From assembly GCA_020199975.1 (NCBI GenBank), contig JAIVJP010000032.1:1-6642 (forward strand): a DNA stretch of 6,642 nucleotides. The letters are read 5' to 3'. This document shows, in pieces, positions 1 through 5,441 of the stretch. The translations under genes were made by a program, and so were the position numbers. Every line of letters begins with the position of its first letter. Position 1 is the first letter of the stretch. The stretch comes from Acidobacteriota bacterium. GTDB lineage: Bacteria; Acidobacteriota; Blastocatellia; Pyrinomonadales; Pyrinomonadaceae. Under the pieces are notes generated by a model that saw only the letters and a program-made list of their open reading frames with translations, was not told where the DNA came from and ran no database searches.

Positions 1-1
1 G

Positions 2-225
2 ACCAAGGTTGACGAAAAGGGTCGGCCGCAACGCGATGAGGCCTCTACCACCTATGTGGGCACGATTGAGCCAGCGGGGGAATTTGGCTGGCGCATCTTT
101 GGTGAAGCTTGAAAGAATACGGTATGCATTGGAGCGTCCGTGGCGCCAACGACATCATTGCCCTGCGCTGTGTTCAACTAAGCGGTCGTTGGGAGGAGTT
201 TTGGGAACTGCGCGCAGCTGGATAG
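2..225 (+). pseudogene. ISKra4-family transposase remnant (3' part, internal deletion)
   Basis: This is the degraded end of a transposase gene whose start lies left of the window. From position 2, one frame reads TKVDEKGRPQRDEASTTYVG and continues with TIEPAGEFGWRIFGEA before a TGA at 110-112. That resembles the start of the catalytic region of ISKra4-family transposases. A second frame, open from 106 to the TAG at 223-225, reads SLKEYGMHWSVRGANDIIAL and ends RCVQLSGRWEEFWELRAAG. This matches the family's C-terminus, where a MxWxVRGANAIxALRC motif is followed by SGRxExFWE. In an intact protein these two segments are separated by a large catalytic region that is absent here, so a deletion with a frame change has joined them near 103-111. 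The product cannot be active. Family assignment is by recognition of these motifs, not by a search. The exact right end of the element was not identified. Confidence 0.8.
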
Positions 226-305
226 CACCTGCTACCCACAAATTTGTCGCAAACCCTCTTGCCGTGAACTATATTGGGTTCGGTACTCATCGGCGGAATG
301 CAATC

Positions 306-1286
306 TCAAGTGCTACCGAGCAACTGGTCCAGTTTCTTAGTGTACTCATCAACGTCAGTGCGCTGGATAACGACCGTCGGAATGAGAATCGTTTTGCTCT
401 CTGGGATCACCGAACGGTCGCCTCTTAGGACCTTGGCCGCCGACTGAACCGCTTGGTAGCCGTATTCGAACGGCTGCTGCGCCACTGTTCCGAAGATCGT
501 CCCTTCTTTGATCGCTGCGAGGGTCTCTCGTTCGTCATCGAAGCATACGATCTTAATCTTGCCCAGCATATTCTCGAGTTTTAGGGCTTGCAAAATCGCT
601 GGGCCATTATAGGACCACAAGCCGACCATACCGGCTATGTCGGGATACTTTTTCACTGTTTGATAAGCGTTTTCCCTGGCGCGAGTTTGGTTGGCATCGT
701 CAGTCATAAGGTCAATGATCTCCACCTTCGAACCCTGCAGGGATTCCTTCAGTCCCTCAAATCGTTCCCGTGCGTTCTGTACCTCGCGCTTGCCGACAAA
801 GACCATGATCTTCCCACCCTGCGGCAGAGCTTTTTTGATGAGTTCCCCTGCTTGGCGTCCAGCGGCACGATTGTCAGCGCCGAGGTAGAGTGCGCGATCG
901 CTATCCGGGGCGTCGCTGTCCTGAGTGATCACCAAAGCCCGCTTCGCCGCCTCGTTAATCACCGTCTTCTGGCCAACTGCATCGATCGGACTGATCGCAA
1001 TGGCGTCAGCCTCATCCCGGTTCAGCGCGTCTCGAATGTGTCGATTCTGCTCGTCTGTCGTTCCGGTATTTGTGGTTTTGAAGGCGACAGTCACATCGGC
1101 CAGTTCGGCGTCAGCCTTCTCACATCCTTTACGCGCGATCATCCAGAAGTTGGAGGTCGTATTCGTAATGAAAGCCACAGTCTTTACCGCCTTCGGAGGC
1201 CTGGGTGCCGGAGAGTCGCAACTAACAGACATTGCGAAGACAAGGGCCACTAAACAAATGAAACTATGTTGAGTTGATCTTTTCAT
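306..1286 (-). CDS. Sugar ABC transporter substrate-binding protein, RbsB-like
   Basis: A 326-residue exported solute-binding protein of the periplasmic-binding-protein type 1 sugar family (Peripla_BP_4, like ribose-binding RbsB). It would capture a sugar or related ligand outside the inner membrane for an ABC importer. Residues 1-23 form a signal peptide (MKRS, hydrophobic core, SVSC). Cys23 may be lipidated, though the lipobox is atypical, and a proline-rich linker follows. The mature two-lobe fold starts at KTVAFITNTTSNFW. Positions matching RbsB ligand contacts are N46/F47, D123, R173 in NARERFEG, N227, D250 in CFDD and Q270 in TVAQQP. The D250-Q270 spacing of 20 equals RbsB D215-Q235. 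RbsB Arg90 appears to be Ser124 here, so the ligand may not be ribose. The start is supported by GGGAGA eight bases upstream. No permease or ATPase gene is adjacent. The family call is firm; the ligand is unknown. Confidence 0.9.
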   Translation of the reverse strand: MKRSTQHSFICLVALVFAMSVSCDSPAPRPPKAVKTVAFITNTTSNFWMIARKGCEKADAELADVTVAFKTTNTGTTDEQNRHIRDALNRDEADAIAISPIDAVGQKTVINEAAKRALVITQDSDAPDSDRALYLGADNRAAGRQAGELIKKALPQGGKIMVFVGKREVQNARERFEGLKESLQGSKVEIIDLMTDDANQTRARENAYQTVKKYPDIAGMVGLWSYNGPAILQALKLENMLGKIKIVCFDDERETLAAIKEGTIFGTVAQQPFEYGYQAVQSAAKVLRGDRSVIPESKTILIPTVVIQRTDVDEYTKKLDQLLGST

Positions 1287-1294
1287 GGCTAGAG

Positions 1295-1300
1295 TCTCCC
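1295..1300 (-). promoter_or_regulatory. Shine-Dalgarno of the sugar-binding protein gene
   Basis: On the minus strand GGGAGA lies eight bases before the ATG at 1286-1284. This fixes the start of the solute-binding protein and agrees with the signal peptide beginning at that codon. Confidence 0.7.
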
Positions 1301-1360
1301 GTGAAAGAACTGGTCACTGTTAGTCATAGTGCAAGTCTCGGACCCATTGTGCGGCCTCTA

Positions 1361-1380
1361 CGCTTGCTTGACGGTAAGCG
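1361..1380. promoter_or_regulatory. Possible operator: CGCTT-N10-AAGCG inverted repeat
   Basis: CGCTT at 1361-1365 and AAGCG at 1376-1380 form a 5-bp inverted repeat. It sits just downstream of the -10 box of the minus-strand promoter and spans the expected transcription start near 1375. A repressor site here would block transcription of the sugar-binding protein gene. The arms are short, so chance is a real alternative. Confidence 0.25.
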
Positions 1381-1381
1381 A

Positions 1382-1410
1382 CTTATATTCTTCAAACAGC
1401 CCAGTGTCAA
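1382..1410 (-). promoter_or_regulatory. Sigma-70-type promoter for the sugar-binding protein gene
   Basis: Read on the minus strand, TTGACA (1410-1405) is followed after exactly 17 bases by TATAAG (1387-1382). This is a perfect -35 box and a five-of-six -10 box at ideal spacing. Transcription would start near 1375 and give a leader of about 90 bases before the ATG at 1286. It faces the only minus-strand gene in the window, so it very likely drives it. The 9-bp tandem repeat begins directly beside the -35 box. Confidence 0.65.
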
Positions 1411-1446
1411 CGAAGAACACGAAGAACACGAAGAACTCGAAGAACA
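1411..1446. repeat. 9-bp tandem repeat, CGAAGAACA x4
   Basis: Four head-to-tail copies of CGAAGAACA lie at 1411-1419, 1420-1428, 1429-1437 (one change, ending ACT) and 1438-1446. A separate fifth copy is at 1463-1471. The array starts one base beyond the -35 box of the minus-strand promoter, in the position an upstream activating element would occupy. A plus-strand reading gives a low-complexity Glu/His/Leu string, so I treat it as non-coding. Confidence 0.85.
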
Positions 1447-1539
1447 GAAGGTAGAACAGACACGAAGAACAGGGGCGGTATTGCGAGGCGGTATTGCCAG
1501 CGGAAGTATTTGCTGCGTGTAATGTCACCTCTCTCTAAG

Positions 1540-1841
1540 AGGAGTCTGTCGGCAAGGGAGGTTCTGACCTCTCATTCACACCGTGGCTTTAGCCCGGTGA
1601 CACAAACGGCAAACCGAGTCGAGCAACCGTTTCAACGGTTTTCTTTCGGAATTTTTAAGTAGCCAGAAAGGATAAGGTGCTGCCTCTGATGAACTTCAGC
1701 AGAAAAGTGCTCGCGAGAAGGTGCGTCCGCCGAGAAGGAAACCGTTAAAACGGTTCGCTGTTTTTTCTCGCGCCCAGATCACCGGGCTGAAGCCACGGTG
1801 TGAATGAGAAGTGAGCCGATTGCTTTTCCCGACAGACTCCT
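1540..1841. repeat. Large imperfect palindrome of about 300 bp (paired REP-like or MITE-like element)
   Basis: Three separate blocks mirror each other around one axis near 1690. The outer pair is AGGAGTCTGTCGG (1540-1552) with its exact complement at 1829-1841. The middle pair is 30 bases (1571-1600 with 1779-1808), mismatched only at T1590/G1789, which would be a G-U pair in RNA. The inner pair is two small hairpins, each with 7-bp stems: AACCGTT-TC-AACGGTT (1625-1640) and AACCGTT-AA-AACGGTT (1740-1755). Weaker similarity continues inside, with CTTTCGGA on the left against CTTCTCGGCGGA on the inverted right. The simplest reading is two copies of a repeat of roughly 100 bp set in opposite orientation, or a small non-autonomous element with long inverted arms. 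No coding sequence is seen inside. The element could also act as a bidirectional transcription barrier between the divergent genes. Confidence 0.85.
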
Positions 1842-1944
1842 AGCGGCAGGAGTAGAACTCTGGCAATATGATTTCGCCTGAATACTCTGGATTGACGTAG
1901 ATAACTGGCCTACCATTCAAAGGCTAAGAGAAAAAGTAGAGGCA

Positions 1945-1956
1945 AAGGAGTAAGGA
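1945..1956 (+). promoter_or_regulatory. Ribosome binding site of the GH97 gene
   Basis: AAGGAG at 1945-1950 and AAGGA at 1952-1956 precede the ATG at 1962 by 11 and 5 bases. The purine-rich leader supports this start, which also begins a clear signal peptide. Confidence 0.65.
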
Positions 1957-1961
1957 TATCC

Positions 1962-4115
1962 ATGAGAATAGAAGTACTTATCCTCGTCATTTGGCTATTT
2001 AGCCTCAATGCTTTTGCGCAAAATATACAGTCTCCAGATGGGCAACTACTTCTTGCTTTCGGCTTGACCAGCGAAGGTGAGCCCACTCATCAGCTTTCAT
2101 TCAAGGGGAAGCAGGTTCTGCAAACAAGCAGGCTGGGTATTGAGTTGAAAGACCAGCCTGCTCTTACCAAGGGTTTCACGATAGTAAAAGCGGACACATC
2201 GCAGACGGACGAAACCTGGGAGCCTGTGTGGGGAGAAGTGAAACAGATTCGTAATCATTACAAAGAACTAACGATTACGCTTCAACAGGTGGCCCACAAG
2301 AACCGAAGGATGATCATCAGATTCCGTTTGTTCAATGACGGTTTAGGATTTCGCTATGAAGTCCCGGAACAAACCGAGTTGAAGTATTTCATTGTTTCGG
2401 ATGAGAAGACCGAATTTAATCTGACGGGCGACCATAAGACCTTTTGGATTCCGGGCGATTACGACACCAACGAGTACGCCTACTTGACCACAAAGCTCAG
2501 CGAGATAGATGCCACGAGTGGTAAAGCCGCTCAGGAAATTGCCTTCAGATCAATCATTGCCGCTAATGCCGTACAGACTCCGTTGATGATGAAAACTTCT
2601 GATGGGTTATACATCAACATCCACGAGGCGGCTTTGGTCAATTACCCGGCCATGAATTTGATGGTAAATAAACAAACGTTTGGGCTGTCTTCGCACTTAG
2701 TGCCTGATGCGGTTGGCAACAAGGCCTATCTGCAAGCTCCCTGTAAGTCACCCTGGCGGACGATCGTGGTGAGCGACAAGGCAGCAGACATTCTAGCCTC
2801 CAAACTGATTTTGAATTTGAATGAACCCTCTCAAATCCGTGATGTAAGCTGGATTAAGCCCCAGAAATATGTGGGCATTTGGTGGGGAATGCACGTCGGC
2901 AAAACTTCGTGGAATTACGCCGACGTTGGCAACATAAAACTAGCCGAAACTGATTGGGCGAGTCTGAAACCCAATGGCAAGCACGGGGCCACCACCGAAA
3001 ACACCAAACGCTACATTGATTTTGCGGCTAAGCACGGCTTCGACGGCGTATTGGTGGAAGGCTGGAACGTAGGATGGGAGGACTGGTTCGGCAACTGGAA
3101 AGAAGAGGTCTTTGACTTTGTAACCCCCTACCCAGATTTCAACGTCACAGAACTCCAGAAGTACGCGTCTGAAAAAGGGGTGAAGCTTATCATGCACCAT
3201 GAGACCTCAGGCTCGGTTTCAAATTATGAGCGCAGGATGGACGAAGCCTATCGCTTCATGAAGCAACATGGATATGACGCGGTAAAAACAGGTTACGTCG
3301 GTAAAATTATTCCACGAGGGGAACATCATGACGGTCAGTGGATGGTCAATCACTATGTCCGTGTGGCAGAAAAGACGGCCCAGCATAAAATCATGATTGA
3401 TGTTCACGAGCCAGTACGTCCGACGGGGCTGCACCGTACTTACCCGAACTGGTTGGCTTGCGAAGCTGCACGAGGCAACGAGTTTAACGCTTGGAGTTCT
3501 GGCAACCCACCAGAACACGAGGCAATTTTACCTTTCACTCGCCTGATGGGTGGGCCAATGGACTACACGCCGGGAATTTTCCAGATCAAACTCGACTACT
3601 ACCAACCAGGCAAGAAAGAGCAGGTGCATACCACCTTAGCCAAACAGTTGGCGTTGTACGTCACGATGTATAGCCCCTTACAAATGGCAGCAGATCTGCC
3701 TGAGAATTACGAGCGGTTCATAGACGCGTTCCAATTTATTAAGGACGTAGCAGTCGATTGGGACGACACTAGAATTCTAGAAGCGGAACCCGGCGACTAC
3801 CTCACAGTCGCTCGCAAAGCTAAAAACAAAGATGAATGGTACATCGGAGCGATCACAGATGAGCAAGCGCGTACCGCAAACATCACCCTAAGTTATCTCA
3901 CCCCAAAGCGCTCGTATGTGGCTACTCTCTACACCGATGCTGCCAATGCTCATTGGGAAAACAATCCGATGGCATACCAGATTCAGAGTTTCCTGGTGAA
4001 CGACCGAACCATCTTGAAAATCGCCTTGGCGAGCGGGGGTGGCGTTGCCATCAGCCTGAGGCCGGCATCCGGCGAGGATATGAGGAAATGGAAGCGATAT
4101 GAGAATTCACGTTGA
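1962..4115 (+). CDS. Secreted GH97 glycosidase, inverting SusB-like type (probable alpha-glucosidase)
   Basis: A 717-residue enzyme of glycoside hydrolase family 97, about the usual length. It should release the terminal sugar from alpha-linked glucans or oligosaccharides in the periplasm. Residues 1-19 are a signal peptide, with likely cleavage after NAFA. The N-terminal beta-sandwich runs to about residue 290. The catalytic barrel spans about 300-570 and the C-terminal beta domain about 600-700. Landmarks are VLVEGWN (E366), MHHETSGS (E414), DVHEPVRPTG (E483), CEAARGNEF (E501, E507) and GGPMDYTPG. With a constant offset of 25, E366, E414, E483, E501 and E507 fall on E391, E439, E508, E526 and E532 of SusB from Bacteroides thetaiotaomicron, which include its general acid (E532), candidate base residues and calcium ligands. 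The segment VKTGYVG lacks the aspartate nucleophile of the retaining alpha-galactosidase branch, so an inverting mechanism is inferred. No SusC/SusD genes flank it. The TPR gene follows after 18 bases, probably in one transcript. SusB numbering is from memory. Confidence 0.93.
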   Translation: MRIEVLILVIWLFSLNAFAQNIQSPDGQLLLAFGLTSEGEPTHQLSFKGKQVLQTSRLGIELKDQPALTKGFTIVKADTSQTDETWEPVWGEVKQIRNHYKELTITLQQVAHKNRRMIIRFRLFNDGLGFRYEVPEQTELKYFIVSDEKTEFNLTGDHKTFWIPGDYDTNEYAYLTTKLSEIDATSGKAAQEIAFRSIIAANAVQTPLMMKTSDGLYINIHEAALVNYPAMNLMVNKQTFGLSSHLVPDAVGNKAYLQAPCKSPWRTIVVSDKAADILASKLILNLNEPSQIRDVSWIKPQKYVGIWWGMHVGKTSWNYADVGNIKLAETDWASLKPNGKHGATTENTKRYIDFAAKHGFDGVLVEGWNVGWEDWFGNWKEEVFDFVTPYPDFNVTELQKYASEKGVKLIMHHETSGSVSNYERRMDEAYRFMKQHGYDAVKTGYVGKIIPRGEHHDGQWMVNHYVRVAEKTAQHKIMIDVHEPVRPTGLHRTYPNWLACEAARGNEFNAWSSGNPPEHEAILPFTRLMGGPMDYTPGIFQIKLDYYQPGKKEQVHTTLAKQLALYVTMYSPLQMAADLPENYERFIDAFQFIKDVAVDWDDTRILEAEPGDYLTVARKAKNKDEWYIGAITDEQARTANITLSYLTPKRSYVATLYTDAANAHWENNPMAYQIQSFLVNDRTILKIALASGGGVAISLRPASGEDMRKWKRYENSR

Positions 4116-4133
4116 GTTAAGAAAACTAATACT

Positions 4134-5186
4134 ATGATCAAGTCTGCATGCCATGTGATATCGGTCAACCTATTGGTGGCGTTATTTGCGTTAGCCGTCG
4201 CGGGCCAAATAGAACGACAGCCAACGTCAGAGCCCGGATCGAATTCTTCGACGGTCGCGCAAGCGCAGGCTCTCCTGAGCGCCGGTAAGATTGACGCAGC
4301 CATAGAAATGCTGAGATCGCTGGCCAGATCAAATTCAACCGATTCTACCGTAAATCATCTTTTAGGCTTGGCTTACTATCAAAAAAGCGACTACGCCCGC
4401 GCGATCGAGCATCTCTCGATTGCGGTGAGAGGGATGCCGGCAGATAGCCGTCAGTACCGGCAAGGAGTGCAAATGCTTGGCCTCTCTCAGTACTTACTGG
4501 GCCACCTTAAAGAGGCTATTCCTTATCTGGAGCAGGTCACGAACTGGTCACCGTCTAATGTGGAAATCGCTTATGTCCTCGGCCTTAGCTATATTCAAAC
4601 TCAAAGCCCAAATAAGGCTCGCGAAGCGTTCGCCCGGATGTTTAATATTCAACCGAATTCCGCGGCGGCTTATCTAATCAATGCGCAAATGATGATTCGC
4701 CAGCGCTTTGAAGAGATTGCCGAGAAAGAACTACAAAGGGCGCTCGAACTTGATCCGAAGCTGCCACAGGCCAATTTTTTACTTGGAGAACTGGCAATCT
4801 TTCGCGCCAATATCGATCGCGGTATCGAGCTTCTGCAAAACGAGATCGCCATCAATCCAGCATTCGGCATGGCTTACTACCGGCTCGGAGAGGCCTATAC
4901 CAGGCAGCTCAAGTGGGATGAAGCAATTGCTCCGCTGCAAAAGTCCATCTGGCTCAACCCGTACTTCAGTGGCCCGTATATTGTTCTGGGAAAAGTTCAT
5001 TTGAAGAAAGGGGATCTATCTAACGCTGAAACTATTCTAAGGCGCGCGCTAAAGATGGACCAGAACAACTTCTCAGGTCATCATCTGCTCGCTCAAGTGC
5101 TACAACAGGCCAATAGGTTAGAAGAGGCGAAAAAAGAGTTTGAACTCGCCGACCGACTGAGGACAAGCTCTGATAAGGAGCAATAG
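4134..5186 (+). CDS. Exported tetratricopeptide-repeat protein
   Basis: A 350-residue protein with a signal peptide (residues 1 to about 24, hydrophobic LLVALFALAVA, cleavage near AVAG-Q), then a Ser/Thr-rich linker to about residue 40, then TPR helices to the end. Eight or nine repeats of about 34 residues can be placed from about residue 41 to 346. The clearest are 73-106 (HLLGLAYYQKSDYARAIEHL), 141-175, 176-208 (AEKELQRALELDP), 245-276 (AYYRLGEAYTRQLKWDEAI), 279-310 and 313-346. There is no enzymatic domain, so it is likely a protein-binding scaffold outside the cytoplasm; the partner is unknown. The start lies 18 bases after the GH97 stop with no convincing Shine-Dalgarno (only TAAGAAA), so translational coupling to GH97 is plausible. 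The fold call is firm and no specific role can be assigned. Confidence 0.88.
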   Translation: MIKSACHVISVNLLVALFALAVAGQIERQPTSEPGSNSSTVAQAQALLSAGKIDAAIEMLRSLARSNSTDSTVNHLLGLAYYQKSDYARAIEHLSIAVRGMPADSRQYRQGVQMLGLSQYLLGHLKEAIPYLEQVTNWSPSNVEIAYVLGLSYIQTQSPNKAREAFARMFNIQPNSAAAYLINAQMMIRQRFEEIAEKELQRALELDPKLPQANFLLGELAIFRANIDRGIELLQNEIAINPAFGMAYYRLGEAYTRQLKWDEAIAPLQKSIWLNPYFSGPYIVLGKVHLKKGDLSNAETILRRALKMDQNNFSGHHLLAQVLQQANRLEEAKKEFELADRLRTSSDKEQ

Positions 5187-5205
5187 ATGGCTTCAGTGCA
5201 GGGAG

Positions 5206-5227
5206 CGCCCATGCGGTACCGCGGGCG
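5206..5227. repeat. Palindromic repeat around CGGTACCG
   Basis: The 8-bp palindrome CGGTACCG (5214-5221) is flanked by CGCCC (5206-5210) and GGGCG (5223-5227), giving a GC-rich imperfect hairpin 20 bases after the TPR stop codon. There is no T-run after it, so it does not look like a standard intrinsic terminator. It may be a remnant of a dispersed repeat. Confidence 0.5.
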
Positions 5228-5252
5228 GTAGAGACAGTGTGAAAACCCAGCT

Positions 5253-5337
5253 CCTAAGCACCAAAGGTGCGAAATGTGAAAGCCTGGGCCATCGGCCCAG
5301 GTGGTCTTTGATGAGCGCTGAAAGCGCGAAACTTAGG
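5253..5337. repeat. Three-hairpin cruciform repeat element (about 85 bp)
   Basis: Three hairpins stand in a row: GCACC-AAA-GGTGC (5258-5270), CCTGGGCC-ATC-GGCCCAGG (5283-5301) and GCGCT-GAA-AGCGC (5315-5327). They are enclosed by an inverted pair, CCTAAG (5253-5258) and CTTAGG (5332-5337). Closing the outer pair gives a cloverleaf with three arms and 3-base loops. Elements of this look, with AGCGCTGAAAGCGC next to a CCTGG/CCAGG hairpin, are familiar to me as dispersed intergenic repeats in environmental genomes, but I cannot count copies from one window. It is not a tRNA: no anticodon arm or T-loop motif is present. It lies between the TPR and FG-GAP genes and may mark the end of the GH97-TPR transcript. 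Confidence 0.8.
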
Positions 5338-5441
5338 CCAGTGGTTGTTCTCCTCGCCGAGAGGTCGCGGTGATCGATGTTCATAGAGTGTGTCTCCGAG
5401 CGGCACTTTGCTTCCCGAGGCGGGGCGGCTCTCTCGTCCAG

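Larger units (their letters stand above)
1287..1961. other. Divergent intergenic region, 675 bases, repeat-rich
   Basis: This stretch separates the minus-strand sugar-binding protein from the plus-strand GH97 gene. I see no credible gene in it. From left to right it holds the minus-strand ribosome site and promoter, a 9-bp tandem repeat (1411-1446), a 10-base direct repeat GCGGTATTGC at 1475-1484 and 1488-1497, a large imperfect palindrome (1540-1841), and about 120 bases of GH97 leader. A TTGACG at 1892-1897 could be a -35 box for GH97, but no good -10 hexamer follows at the right distance, so no promoter is called there. Confidence 0.7.

Noticed and set aside
9..428. Plus-strand open frame of 139 codons
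   Set aside because: It runs through the transposase remnant in the wrong frame and then antisense to the sugar-binding protein gene. Its translation has no recognisable domain.
588..1253. Plus-strand open frame of 221 codons
   Set aside because: It is entirely antisense to the well-supported sugar-binding protein gene and has no domain or ribosome site.
1411..1471. CRISPR-like array
   Set aside because: The units are 9 bases and directly abutting, with no spacers and no cas genes.
1274..1522. Plus-strand open frame with a Glu-rich stretch
   Set aside because: The Glu/His string comes from the CGAAGAACA tandem repeat. The frame crosses the minus-strand promoter and shows no family similarity.
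1892..1920. Possible GH97 promoter starting with TTGACG
   Set aside because: At 16-18 base spacing the hexamers are CATTCA, ATTCAA and TTCAAA, none close to a -10 box.
5283..5301. GC-rich hairpin as an intrinsic terminator
   Set aside because: The stem is strong, but GTGGTCTTTG follows instead of a T-run, and the hairpin is one arm of a three-hairpin element.
5253..5337. tRNA-like cloverleaf
   Set aside because: The arms have 3-base loops, and there is no T-loop motif, anticodon arm or acceptor stem of 7 bp.
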